This document shows, piece after piece, positions 21,228-33,522 of a stretch of 64,000 bases of DNA; position 1 is the first letter of the stretch; every line of letters begins with the position of its first letter. The notes under the pieces are model-generated. The model worked only from the letters and a program-made list of their open reading frames with translations, was not told the origin of the DNA and did no database searches. Position numbers and translations under genes: made by a program. Source of the stretch: Mastigamoeba balamuthi (taxonomy: Eukaryota > Evosea > Mastigamoebida > Mastigamoebidae); NCBI GenBank assembly GCA_902651635.1, contig CACRSC010000003.1:200731-264730 (forward strand), given 5' to 3'.

Positions 21228-22135
21228 TCAGAGTATCCACTGGGGGAAGGGGACCTTGCCCATCCCCCGCGGGTTGGGCTGCATGCCCGCCGCGTAGAGG
21301 TGCGACACGTCGGCGACGCCCATCGCCCTCGGCGTCGCCCACTTGGGCTCCTCCTCGGGCCTGCAGAGCTCGTCCATGTGGAACGTCGTCACGCTCGTGG
21401 GGCTCGCGAAGAACCCGCTGAACACCTGCGGGTGCGGCAGCCGCAGCAGGTGCGCCAGTGCCAGCAGCACCGTCCCGTTGTGCCCGAACAGCGCCACCCG
21501 CTCCTCCCTGCCCCTCTGCGAGCTCGCGGCCACCCTGTACCGCGCCCCCTGCGCCTCGAACCCGTGCTCGGCCAGTACCCCGTCCAGCCCTGTAGGCGAG
21601 ATATGTGAATCTTCGCTGCGGTTCCGGGAAATGCCTGCGCGGCCTGCGCAGGCAAAAATGAAAAGCGCGCGCGCACCGCTGGCGAAGGCCTGCATGGCGT
21701 CTGCGGCGCCGCTGATCGAGCTGTAGGGCTCGCGCGCGAGCCAGTCCTCGGAGCGCCACTCGTCGCGCGCGGCGTGGACGAGGTGGCCGGGGATGTCCCA
21801 GACGACGGCGGCCTCGAGGCCGTTGGCCCAGGCGGCGGGAGCCTGCAGGTGGCTGGGCTCCTGCAGCCACGGCGCCTGCTCCACGGGGAGGCCCAGCGCG
21901 CGCGACGCGTGGCCCGCGGTCTGCATGACGCGGCCCGAGGGCGACGAGAGGATCCGCGTGATGCCCAGCGTCGCGAGGCGCTGCGCCAGCGCGGTGGCCT
22001 CGGCGACGCCGCGCTCGGTCAGCGTGTTGGTCTCGTAGTCGGGATCACCGTGCCTGCGCTCGCGGGCGGGGTGGCTGAGCCTGGAGGGTGCCGTGCCCGA
22101 GCCCCAGCAGCGCACCGGATGAAGAACAGCCACAT
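21228..22135 (-). CDS. Histidine phosphatase (phosphoglycerate mutase-like)
   Basis: Exons 22135-22116, 22053-21677 and 21589-21228 give 252 aa. The tiny first exon MWLFFIR joins HGDPDYETNTLTERGVAEA, restoring the catalytic RHG motif of branch-1 histidine phosphatases (phosphohistidine intermediate). ILSSPSGRVMQTAG supplies the second conserved Arg region (S-S-P-x-R-x-x-Q-T-A). LFGHNGTVLLALAHL carries the second catalytic His (G-H-N/G-G). The family includes cofactor-dependent phosphoglycerate mutase, alpha-ribazole phosphatase and various sugar-phosphatases; the insert DEWRSEDWLAREPY and the short length favour a small broad-specificity phosphatase over glycolytic mutase. Probably cytosolic. 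It lies between the two arms of the inverted duplication and is divergent from DLDH, their starts being about 190 bp apart. Confidence 0.85.
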
Positions 22136-22147
22136 TCGCTCGGATAA

Positions 22148-24272
<2,125 letters not shown>

Positions 24273-24539
24273 GAGAACTCGCGGTCCAAGCCAGCACTAT
24301 GGCCTGCTGCTATTCGAACACACGCATCTGTGCCGACGTTGTGTGCACTCGCATTGTATGTCTTCCGCTGGGTCACACGAACAGAATGCACGGCAATGAA
24401 GGCCGACACAAGAGCTGCACAAATGGAGGCGGCAAATGATATCTTGAGATGGTGCTAGTATGCAGAGACCCATTTGCGATGAGTTGGGCGAGCTGGGCCC
24501 ACGGCCCCGCGCTAAGGGCCGTGGATGCTGGGCGAGCAA

Positions 24540-24640
24540 GGAGCAGCTCAGTAGGACTTCTGGAACAGGATCCCTCGGCCCAGTTCGTGCCGTAGCCGCT
24601 GGCCTCGACCGCATGGTTGTCGTCAGGTACGGCCCTGCAG
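24540..24640 (-). pseudogene. Relic of the secreted-protein 3' end
   Basis: Minus-strand sequence matches the last 30 codons of secreted paralogue B (GACGACAAC...GTCGAGGCCAGCGGCTAC, then TGGGCCGAGG and TTCCAGAAGTCCTACTGA), but the CTYHGQ segment is partly deleted and the frame is broken. There is no signal-peptide exon. It is part of the right arm of the inverted duplication. Confidence 0.75.
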
Positions 24641-26030
24641 GCGGGCAGCGTCCTCGGGAGGTCCGCTGGCTGGCCCCGCTGCCTGCGGCGTCGAAGACGT
24701 GGGGGACGCTGAGCGCTGCTGGCAGGGCTCCGCCTCGTTGGCGGGAGTCGCGAGGCTCAGGGCGAGGGGGAGCCACGAGTCCGAGCGCTCCCGTGCCGCG
24801 TCGGGCGTTGTGGGTGCGTCGCTGGGCACATCCTCGAATCCGTACGAGTCACGGCGGTCTTCTCCGGAATCAGCACCCAACAACGGTTTTTACAGTGTGC
24901 TCGATGAATCTTCAGGACAAAATGGCACTAATGCGCAGACCGACCAGCCCTTCTTGAGGCGCGACACCGAGGCCCAGGGAGCAGCGCAGAGCGGACCTTC
25001 TACCCGAGCGGTGCGTGCGGCTTGAAGTCGAATGTGATCAAAAAAGAAATCTGTATTGAGATTTTTCTATCTCACTGACACAATTGTGTTTGGCCCCGTC
25101 TCTTTTCTGACCGGAAGGAGTTTCACTGAGGATCAGCGCAAGGCCAGCAGATGCCAGGCGACGTTCTTGGCGGTCCCGAAGCTCCGCCTCGGGCTTGAGG
25201 GTCTCAGGCCTTGGTGCGGCTCGAGGAGGCGCAGCGGCACGTTGCGAGCAGTCGATGCACTGTGGGTCCAGCTCGAGGCGTTTTGCGAACGGCTCCTCCG
25301 TGGCCTCGACCCTGCTTTCACTCTGTGGCTTGCCGGGCACGTCAGAAGAACAAGAGGGTGTTTGCAGGAGGGGACGCACCTTGGTGATTTGGGCAGGTCA
25401 GGTCATTCTTGGGTCCGGAAAACAATGCCGTGTGAATGCCCTGCGACCAGTTCAGTAAACGTGGTCTCCCCTGGGAACTCATGATACGCTAGGCGATGCT
25501 CATCCCCAGGGGTGCCTCTTACCTCTGCAGCTCCAGGGGGGATCACACGCGCATTGTTTTCCGGATCAAAATACTGAAGTGAACCTGAAACTCGCCGAGT
25601 TTAAATACTCGCAATATCTGCCACGTCATTCCAACGGCTTATTCCGTCGTATCCAAAGCCAACGTCACGGCAATCTCGTGCAAATCCTGCACTTAAGGTG
25701 CACGATCCAGCACCGGGCGCCAATTATTCCTTGTGTCACTCTGTGTCCGAACGCGTCCCACACGCTCTCAGTCACCCCCCCCCCCACGCGCGCGCCCTAT
25801 CTGGATGTCCAACTCATCGAGGCAGAGACACAGGTGCGGGCTGCAGGGGTTGCTTAGTGTTTTCGGCGAGCTTTCACAGAAGACAAGGCCCTGGCGGAAG
25901 GGCGAGCTCTCAGCCGATGACTCTGGCACCCCATACGACGTGAGGGAGGAGGAGGGGACTCAGAGCGAGCATTGCGAATCCCGCTGGTGTGAAGGGGCCC
26001 ACACCGGCCCCGAATTTGGCTCAAGAGGGG
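24641..26030. other. No confident gene; low-complexity frames on both strands
   Basis: Two minus-strand frames, 24883-24623 and 25379-25038, have moderately gene-like composition (the first includes RRDSYGFEDVPSDAP), but no start, splice pattern or domain can be supported. They could be remains of a decayed gene. A C-run followed by CGCGCG lies near 25765-25790. Otherwise nothing is recognised. Confidence 0.4.
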
Positions 26031-26046
26031 AGATACGGGGCGCAGA

Positions 26047-26662
26047 TCATTTGTTTGTTACAGGCACGCCAGCAGTGCGTCCAGGGCCGTCAGGCCGCAG
26101 CCCTCGGGCGCAAAGCTGGCGCTGTTCAGCATGAGTGGCGAGGCCTGCGCCTCGTGTGACACGGTGGCGACACGAGCGTGTGCAGCGCGATCGCGACCAC
26201 GTCGCCACGCACGTTGAAGTGGACCACCTAGTTGTCGCCGTCAAAGGGAACGACTCTGGTGGGGTCGAGCTTCGTGGCGCCCTTGAGCGTCTCTGTCGCC
26301 CTGTCGCACAGCGCCGGGCCAGCGCTGCCAGCACTGGGGAGCCCACAGTCTGCCAAACGCCTCCCTGGCGCGTGCATACCTCGTGGTCCGGTGCGTGTGC
26401 GGGTCGCTGGCCTTGAGGGCCTGCGGGGACACCAAGAATGGGCCATCCTGTTTGAGCGCACACACCTCCACCCTTGTGCGGGTGCATGGCCTGCAGGCCA
26501 GCAGAGGTCCACAAACGAGCGCACAGTGCAGTGCAGACCGCATGAGATGCAGCGGGCAGGAGGGAGGCGAAAGGGGAAAGGTGAGTGAAAATAACGGATA
26601 GATGGTTGCTGTGGTTGCTGTGGTCTTCTGAGTGACATGGCGTACCCGCCTCTCGCAGGCAA
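26047..26662 (-). pseudogene. Unidentified decayed coding relic
   Basis: On the minus strand, three protein-like segments follow one another in different frames: FLVSPQALKASDPHTHR with ARAREAFGRLWAP; then ATETLKGATKLDPTRVVPFD, a TAG, and VVHFNVRGDVVAIALHTLV; then SPLMLNSASFAPEGCGLTAL with DALLACL and a stop. Codon use is that of real genes here, and the breaks do not sit at splice signals, so a broken gene is more likely than a spliced one. I cannot name the family. Confidence 0.45.
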
Positions 26663-26679
26663 TAGAGAACGGGGATGCA

Positions 26680-26760
26680 GGGCGCTTTCCCCAGGGCTCG
26701 GCGACCTTCAAGTACCTCGAATCCCGGGCAGCCCTGGCTGTACCAGAATGAACAGCCCCC
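26680..26760 (+). pseudogene. Relic of the small secreted-protein family
   Basis: The plus strand carries a degraded version of the segment FATFTYLDAFGQPWLYP of secreted paralogue A (here GCGACCTTC AAGTACCTCGA, then GGGCAGCCCTGGCTGTACC, with a shifted frame between). Only about 25 codons are recognisable. It is a third trace of this gene family within 9 kb. Confidence 0.55.
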
Positions 26761-26955
26761 GTAGGCCCCACTCAGGTCCCTCTGTCTGCACTGATTCGTT
26801 CGTCTGACTGCGCCGACGACCGGGCCCCACTGGAATCTGCTCATAGCCGTGCTTACCGGCCCGCACTACGTCTCGACACGTCATCGATTAACGAAGATAT
26901 TTTCCCATTTATGCTACGTCACCCACACAAACACACACACAACAAAACCCGCGAT

Positions 26956-28218
26956 ATGGGGGACGCGGTCAACGGCGTCGCGGCGAGGGGCGAGCGCGGG
27001 CGGCTGTGGCTGGTCGTGGCGGCCGCCGTGGCCCTGCGGGCGGCGCTGCTGGCGTACGGCGAGTGGCAGGACGCGCGCGTGGCCGGGGCGCTGGGGCCCT
27101 CTGCGGGCCTGCGCTACACCGACGTCGACCACGACGTCTTCGTCGACGCCGCGCGCTCGGCGCTGGCCGGCGGCAGCCCCTACGACCGCGCGACCTACCG
27201 CTACACCCCGCTGGTCGCCCTCGCCGCCGCCCCGGCGCTCTGGTGGCGCCCGGCGGCCAAGGTCCTCTTCGCGGCCCTCGACGTGGCCGCGGGCGCGCTC
27301 TCGGTGGCGGCGCCCGCGCACGCGGGGGCCCTGCGCGCGGCGGCCGCCTGGTGGCTGCTGAACCCCGTCGTCGCCAACATCAGCACGCGCGGGTCCGCCG
27401 ACTCGCTGGTCTGCGCGCTCTGCTGCGCCGCGATGCTCTGCGCGCGCAGGCGGCGGCCGCTCGGCGCGGGGCTGCTGCTGGGCGCCGCCGCCCACGTCAA
27501 GATCTTCCCGGCCGCCTTCGGCCTGCCCGTGCTGCTCCACTTTGTCTTCGGCCCGGCGCAGAGGGGCGCGCGGCGCGGCACGGCGAGGGAGCGCTGCGCC
27601 GACGGCGCGCGGTTCGTGGCGGGATGCGCGGCGGCGTTCGTGGGGCTGGGCGCGCTGTTCTACGCGCTGTACGGGCAGCGGTTCCTGTGGGAGGCGTACC
27701 TCTACCACGCGACCCGCGTAGACCACCGCCACAACATGTCGCCGCACTTCTACTCGTCGTACCTCGCGCTCTCGTCGAGCGCCGCGCAGCCCGCCGGGCC
27801 CGGGCTGCTCGCCCGCGCCGCGGGGTTCGCGCCCATGGCCGTCGCGATGCTGTCGCTCGCGCTGGCGTTTGGCGCCCGCGACGTCGACTTTGCCGTCTTC
27901 GCGATGGCCGCCTCGTTCGTGGCGCTCAACAAGGTCATGACCGCCCAGTACTTCTGCTGGTTCATGGCCCTGGCGCCGCGCGGGCTCGCCCGCGTCAGGC
28001 TGGGCTGGGGCTGGCTCCCCGCGGCCGGCGCGTGGGCCGCAGCGCAGGCCTGGTGGCTCTCGCAGGCCTACGCGCTCGAGTTCGGGCCCGCGACGGGCTC
28101 GGACATGTTCATCGGCGTGTGGGCGGCCTCGATCGGCTTCCTCGTCGTCAACACGGCCATCATCGTCCTCACCATCGCCCGCTGGTCGCCCGCGGCCGGC
28201 AAGATCAAGGACCAGTGA
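26956..28218 (+). CDS. PIGM: GPI mannosyltransferase I (PIG-M/GPI14)
   Basis: A single-exon gene, 420 aa. PIG-M adds the first alpha-1,4-mannose to GlcN-PI during GPI-anchor assembly in the ER lumen, using dolichol-phosphate mannose (GT-C fold, family GT50). Early on, YTDVDHDVFVDAA holds the lumenal D-x-D motif, followed by GGSPYDRATYRYTP, the family signature. Further conserved blocks are WWLLNPVVANISTRGSADSL, HVKIFPAAFGLPVL, YLYHATRVDHRHNMSPHFY and TAQYFCWFMALAP. Eight or more hydrophobic segments fit a multi-pass ER membrane protein. The length is normal for the family. It is very GC-rich (Ala/Arg-heavy), so long antisense frames occur (26914-28491) but are shadows. It converges with the ITPase-like gene, whose stop is 84 bp away. 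It implies that this organism makes GPI anchors. Confidence 0.93.
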   Translation: MGDAVNGVAARGERGRLWLVVAAAVALRAALLAYGEWQDARVAGALGPSAGLRYTDVDHDVFVDAARSALAGGSPYDRATYRYTPLVALAAAPALWWRPAAKVLFAALDVAAGALSVAAPAHAGALRAAAAWWLLNPVVANISTRGSADSLVCALCCAAMLCARRRRPLGAGLLLGAAAHVKIFPAAFGLPVLLHFVFGPAQRGARRGTARERCADGARFVAGCAAAFVGLGALFYALYGQRFLWEAYLYHATRVDHRHNMSPHFYSSYLALSSSAAQPAGPGLLARAAGFAPMAVAMLSLALAFGARDVDFAVFAMAASFVALNKVMTAQYFCWFMALAPRGLARVRLGWGWLPAAGAWAAAQAWWLSQAYALEFGPATGSDMFIGVWAASIGFLVVNTAIIVLTIARWSPAAGKIKDQ

Positions 28219-28301
28219 CACCCGGGTCGGGTCCCCCTTGTGTCTCGCACTTGCAGCAACGTGTTTTGTTTTCCTCTTGTTGTGCCTCGTCGCTCTCGAC
28301 T

Positions 28302-28984
28302 TCACCAACGGCAGAGCTCGGCGATATGGGGCACCACGTGCGACCTGAGGGCGTCGGCGATGAAGTCGACGCGGGACCTGCCGCACACCTCGAGGTGCGG
28401 GTCCTTCTTGGGCGACCACAGGTGTCGGGGGCCGTCCTCGGCGACCGGCCCCTTGACCGCTCCCGCAGGCACCCTGACCTCGTCCGACCACGCAACAACC
28501 TCAACCACCCTGCTCCAAGCAGAACGCAGGCGGGTGTCAGTGCACCGGCATGCTGCCTTGCTCAGGACTCTATTGCAAGTCCTTTTTTTTTCATCGCTCA
28601 TGAATTGCTCGTTTTCATTGCTCATTTTATAGATCCGTTATCAATTGAATGGGTCCACCGCATTTGTGAGCCCCCGACGCACCGCTCTCCGCTCTTGCCG
28701 AGGGCCACGATGCACGCGCGGTCGACCCAGGAGCCGTTCTCGACCATGATGCCGTTCTCGATGCCGACCCAGAGCGAGCAGCCCGGGTGGCGCCCCAGCG
28801 CTGCGTGGGCGCGGTTGGCGGCCCCCCGCTCCGTCTCCCCGCGGCCCACGGGCTGCTCGCTCACGCCCGACTGGCACCCGGGGTCGCTGACGACCGTGCA
28901 GCCCGGCATGGCGGCGCGCACCGCCCGGGCCTTGACGTCGCTCGCGCTGCCCATCGCGACAACGAGGCCCGAGAACGCGTTCAT
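28302..28984 (-). CDS. ITPase/XTPase-like house-cleaning NTPase (DUF84/YjjX family)
   Basis: Exons 28984-28683 and 28509-28302 (intron 173 nt) give 169 aa. The protein starts MNAFSGLVVAMGSASDVKAR (the G-S-x-N/D-x-V-K motif). GVSEQPVGRGETERGAANRA is the diagnostic G-V-x-x-Q-P-x-x-x-x-E-T-x-x-G-A-x-x-R-A signature of YjjX proteins, and SLWVGIENGIM matches the next strand. The family hydrolyses non-canonical ITP and XTP to keep inosine and xanthosine out of nucleic acids. The second exon gives VVEVVAWSDEVRVPAGAV and the C-terminal helix. Length is typical (about 170). Probably cytosolic. It is convergent with PIG-M and lies downstream of RFC3 on the same strand. Confidence 0.87.
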
Positions 28985-29152
28985 TCGATAGTCTGCCTGA
29001 GAGAAAGATACGCGTATCTTCTTCGACCATAAATAGCCCTCGGGATTCAATCGATCGCCAAGACGATGGCAGAAAGCAATTGCTCACAGGAAAAGCAAGC
29101 GGGCCGGCCTTGAAACCTGTGCGACCGTTGGCGGCAGAGCGGAGAGGGCTCC

Positions 29153-30742
29153 TCAGGCGAAGCTCTCGAGGAGGAACTTGTTGTACAGGCTCATGAAGCG
29201 CGCGATGAAGGCCTCGATGTGGTAGATGGGCTTGGTCCCCTGGTGTATCCTGTGCTCGTAGTACGCGGCCCACGTCACCAGCTCGTGCTGCAGCTGCGAG
29301 TCGGTCTTGCGCATCAGCTCCGACGTCAGCTTCTTGATGATCACGTCGGGGGGTATGCAGTGCGCCAGGAGCTCGTACACCTTCATCCTCGCGTCCACCA
29401 GCCTGGCCGCGCGTCAAGCAGCAAAGACATCAGTTGATTCATGTCGGAGAGAGGAGAGACCGAGCAAGAGGGGTCGCGGACCTTCTCGGCGTCTGCTCCT
29501 GTGCGATCTCCGTGGCAATGGTCGACACGAATTCCTCCCAGTCAGCCCTGCACAAGGAACGGGGTAAGAGCAGCTCCGTACAACTCAATTTTCCTGAGTT
29601 CCAGTTGATTTTCCCTGCACGGGAATTATGCATCTTCCCGGAAAATGCATATGAAGATTGCGAACCTGTCGATCTGCTGGTCGACCGTCAGGGGCGACTG
29701 CCTGGCGCGCGCAGCCTCGAGCATCAGGAGGGCCTTCCTGGCGTTGCCCTCCGAGGCGTCTGCGATCCTCTGGGCGAGCTCGTCGGGCAGCGCCATCGAC
29801 TGCTCCCTGGCGACGGACTGCATCGACGCCAGCAGCTCCTCGCGCGTCGGCAGCGGGACGCGCAGCTGGAAGCAGCGCGAGCGGATGGCCCCGATGAGCC
29901 TGCACGCGCTCGTGGCGCACAGGATCAGCCGGCAGTTGCGCGAGTAGCGCTCCATCGTGCGGCGCAGTGCGTTCTGGGCCTCGAGGCCCATCTGGTCCGC
30001 CTCGTGAATCACGATGACTGGGCAACGCAGCAGACGTGGAAGATATCAGCCACGTCATTGATTTTGCTTTCTTGGAATTCCCTCCCACAAAGGGGGCGGC
30101 CAAGGAGGGGGGTGAGCACACCCTTGAAGGGAACTGCGGTGTCGATGGGCTTGGTCTGGGCTATCTCCTTGATGGTCTCTTGGATGACCTGCTCGCAATA
30201 TTGAAGGAAATGAGAACTCGCCAAGGGGAAATATCTTCATAATTCGTGATGACGTAACGATGCGATCCTGGAACCCGGCGTCTGCGGGGTTGAGCTCGAT
30301 GTGGTGCACGCTCGTCACCACAGTGACCTCGACGTCCTTGCCGCCCTCCTTGGGGTTCTTGATCAGCTTGCTCTCCACCCTGAGCTGTGCAGCACGTGCA
30401 CCGCGTCATCGGAACCGAATTCCGGGAATCCGGCTTTTCTTTCGATTTTCGCGCCGGCACAAGGGCACCTTGGCAGCGGACGGCCCGTAGATCGCTCGGA
30501 GGAGGCAGGCAATGCGGGTCTTCTTGCCGGCGCCGCTGGGGCCGTACACGAGGAGGTGGGGCATGTTCTTGCTCGCAGCCTGCGCACCTCAGACCCCGCG
30601 GGGCACGCACGCAGCGCTGGTTAGGACAGGGCTGGAGACCAGTGGCGGTCGAACGCACCATGCGCTGCAGCAGCGTGTTGAGCGACGGGTGGAACGTGAG
30701 GGCCGCGAGCGACGCGGGCCGGTACTGGTCGATCCACAGCAT
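29153..30742 (-). CDS. RFC3: Replication factor C subunit 3 (clamp-loader small subunit)
   Basis: Seven exons, 30742-30659, 30579-30469, 30384-30259, 30188-30122, 30017-29666, 29547-29482 and 29402-29153, give 351 aa; human RFC3 has 356. The RFC complex opens PCNA and loads it on primed DNA in the nucleus. [15 protein letters not shown] is the RFC-box start; [14 protein letters not shown] is the Walker A loop; [10 protein letters not shown] is the Walker B/DExx region (His in place of the usual Thr or Asn); [18 protein letters not shown] holds the S-R-C/R-T region; [14 protein letters not shown] is sensor-like with the SRC motif; [18 protein letters not shown] and [18 protein letters not shown] form the C-terminal collar. 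The subunit assignment rests on the MLWIDQYRP start and the RFC3-type tail. Confidence 0.93.
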
Positions 30743-30826
30743 TTGAGTGGCAGACAGTGTTTCGCGCGCAAAAAAGAAAGAGATAGAAGAATCTTCATAT
30801 CATCAGGAGATAAGTTGAGAAAAAGT

Positions 30827-30900
30827 TGCGCTGCGCTGGGATCGAACCAGCGACCCTAAGATTATGAGACTTATACTCTAACCAACTGAGCTAGCAGCGC
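30827..30900 (-). tRNA. tRNA-Met (CAT), elongator-type
   Basis: The minus strand folds as a cloverleaf of 74 nt: acceptor stem GCGCTGC/GCAGCGC with A73, D-arm GCTC...GAGT, anticodon loop CTCATAA (CAT), and T-arm GCTGG-TTCGATC-CCAGC. A T-T mismatch closes the anticodon loop. It has no intron. The GCTC...TTGGTTAGAG D-arm and lack of initiator-specific features favour the elongator species. It lies between RFC3 and the ROK kinase. Confidence 0.9.
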
Positions 30901-30901
30901 A

Positions 30902-31712
30902 TTTCCAAGGATTTCACTCCTTCCAATCAGCTATAAGCTCACGGAGAACGGGTTTGGGTTGCCGTTGACACGTTTCTTCTGGAATGTGCAGTACACGCCG
31001 GCGCACGCTGTCACCCTGTCCGCTGGCATTGCCCGTCCTCTCGCGACGTTGCCCCTTGTTCGCCAAGATTCGGCCTGTCCTCCGTGCTCAGTTCTCCCTT
31101 TCCTGCTGCTGCACTTATATCCCCGCTCGGACGGGCAGGCCTGCTCACCGGCGCATCTCCCTGGTGCCCGTCCACGTCCGCCGGGCCGTAGCGAGGGGCC
31201 CCTGCGTCCTGCGGCCCGCCCGCCTCCGAGGGCCCATCCTGGCATGCGTGGAGGTCATCAGATGCCGCACCGTTACTGGTGTCTTTCGTGTCTTTTTTGG
31301 GTGTTTTCCCCAGTGCCACAGTACACAGTGCGCCCTCAGTCCTGCGTGGCACCGCCACGTGCCTCCCCCGAACGCCTGGGCGCCTGGGGCGCTGCGCGAC
31401 CTCGCCCGGGGGGCCCCTCCCTGCGGGGCATTTCAGCTCGCTTCCCGTTGAGGCGCTCAGCGGCTGAGTTCGCCGCAGTGCTCCACAGCGGAGGAAAGCA
31501 TCCCGAGAAATTTCTCATGACACCCTGGACGATGCCCCGCAGGCGGTGAACATCGGTGAGGCGGGAGGTGGGGTATTGATTTCAGCCCGCATCTGGCCGT
31601 GGTGCACTTTACTTTCTGTCGTCATTTTCTCAGGCGCAGCGGCGAATCTTCAGGCATTTCAAACACCGCCGCTTCTCCACCACATCTCCCACCGCCTCCC
31701 GCACCGCCAGCC
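30902..31712. other. Intergenic, no gene seen
   Basis: Open frames across this stretch (for example 30959-31549, plus) lack any domain and overlap each other in several phases, as expected for GC-rich non-coding DNA. The last 100 bp form the 5' flank of the ROK kinase gene. Confidence 0.5.
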
Positions 31713-33166
31713 ATGTCGACCTACTACGCCGGAGTCGAGACCGGGTCCGCCACACCCCCCGCGCGCAGCACGCCACCCGCACCTGTGTTTTGCGGCGCTT
31801 TCGGGGACCGATAACCGAGAAATGTCGCTGACTTTTGAAAACCGCAATCCACACGCCAACGCGCAGGGGCGAGCACGTCGTGTGCGCCGTCGCCGAGGGC
31901 AACCCCACCAACATCATCGCGAGGTTCGAGTGCAAGACGACCAGCGACGCGCCGGCCGTCCTCCGCGAGATCGTCGCCTGGTGCGCACTGGGCGTTGGCC
32001 TCTGCTGCGCCCCCTCGTCACGGCGCTGTACTGACGCTGCTATCCCCCCGTCGCTGCGCAGGCTCAAGGGCGCCAGGGAGCAGTACAAGCTGACCGCGCC
32101 GTTCAAGGGCATCGGCATCGCGTCGTTTGGCCCGCTGGACGTGAACCCCAAGAGCCCCTCGTGCGTTCAGTGAACGGGGGCAGGTTGGGCGTGTGGTGGT
32201 CTCGTTCTGACTGGGCACCTGGAAAAGGTACGGGCATGTGACGACGACCCCCAAGCCCGGGTGGGCTGACGCCAACATCCTCGGCGCCATCAAGGCCGCC
32301 TTCCCCGACGTGCCCATGGGCTTCGACACGGACGTCAACGCCGCGGCCCTCGGCGAGGTCAAGCACGGCAACCCGCGTTCTCTCAAGTTCGTTCGATGCT
32401 CCCCCCTGTGGGGTCCCCCCCTGTTGATCTCTCCTGACATGTTTCCTCCCTCCTTCCCAACGACCCGCAGCGCTGAGAACTACGCGTACGTGACGGTCGG
32501 GACCGGTGTCGGTGTCGGTGTGGTTGTCGGCGGCAACCCTGTCCACGGCCTGATCCACCCCGAGATGGGCCACGTCTTGTGAGCTCCCCTCCCCCTCCTT
32601 CCCCTTTCCTGCACGCACGCATGGGAAGATGGGAGTACTGACGCACGTGTTCCTCCCCACAGCGTGCAGAGGCACAAGGACGACAAGTTCGAGGGCTCGT
32701 GCCCGTTCCACGGCGACTGCGTCGAGGGCATGGTGGCCTCGGGCGCCCTCGCCAAGCGCCTGGGCATCCCCCGCGAGCAGCTCAAGGACGTCCCCGACAC
32801 GCACCCCGTCTGGGAGCACGTCGCGTGCGTTTCCCCCTCGCTTCCCACCTTTCCTCCGTGCCCTGAAAGCGCGCGACTTACGTCATCATCCACTGGGCCC
32901 GCAGTCACCAGCTGGCCCACCTCTGCGCGATGCTGGCGCTGACCGTGTCGCCGTCGGTGATTGTGCTGGGCGGCGGCATCATGAACCGCAAGTGCCTGTT
33001 CCCGATGATCAGGTCCAAGTGCCAGCAGCTGCTCAACGGCTACCTCAAGTCGCCCTCGATCACGACCGACGCCGTCAAGGACTGGATCGTCCCCGCGACC
33101 TTTGGCGCCGACACGGGCGTCGTCGGCGCGCTGGAGCTCGCCGCCCGCGCCGCCGCCGGCAAGTGA
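31713..33166 (+). CDS. ROK-family fructokinase
   Basis: Seven exons, 31713-31744, 31867-31980, 32062-32160, 32228-32386, 32471-32578, 32663-32824 and 32905-33166, give 311 aa. ROK fructokinases phosphorylate fructose with ATP to fructose 6-phosphate. [19 protein letters not shown] is the ATP-binding start; [12 protein letters not shown] the sugar-loop strand; [14 protein letters not shown] holds the catalytic Asp; [19 protein letters not shown] is the second phosphate loop. [11 protein letters not shown] and [17 protein letters not shown] form the zinc-binding His-Cys cluster typical of [15 protein letters not shown] lies near the end. The relatives are mainly bacterial (Bacillus GmuE/YdhR type), though several protists have them. 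Many introns show that the gene is settled in this genome. Cytosolic, no targeting signal. Confidence 0.92.
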
Positions 33167-33522
33167 TGGTCTTTTTTCCTCGACTCGACTCGGGCCCCTT
33201 GTGTTCGAAATGTCCGATAAACAGAAACACAGTTTCCCCTATTCCCTCCTCTCCTCTCCTCTCCCCTCCCCGCCACGTCTACTGGGTGAGCCGCCGGCTG
33301 GCGGGGCGAGCACACGCCACCGCTCCCCCCCTCCCGCAACCCCCCGCCTCTGGATAGCTGTGAATACAAAAGCCCCGGGCTGCGGGATTTGGTGCACAGA
33401 CCAGCAGTTGGCCCCGTCAGTTTCGACTTTCAAGCCCGCCGAAGAAGAATCCGAAGAGAATCTTCTCGTTTATACCACCCCGGCCGCAGGCCCCCCGAGA
33501 GAGCGAGAGAGAGACACGCGAG

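Noticed and set aside
26914-28491. Long minus-strand frame opposite PIG-M
   Set aside because: Arg/Gly-rich antisense of a GC-rich coding region; the plus strand has the full PIG-M signature.
30959-31549. 196-codon frame upstream of the ROK kinase
   Set aside because: Pro/Arg-rich, overlapped by frames in other phases, no domain; treated as non-coding.
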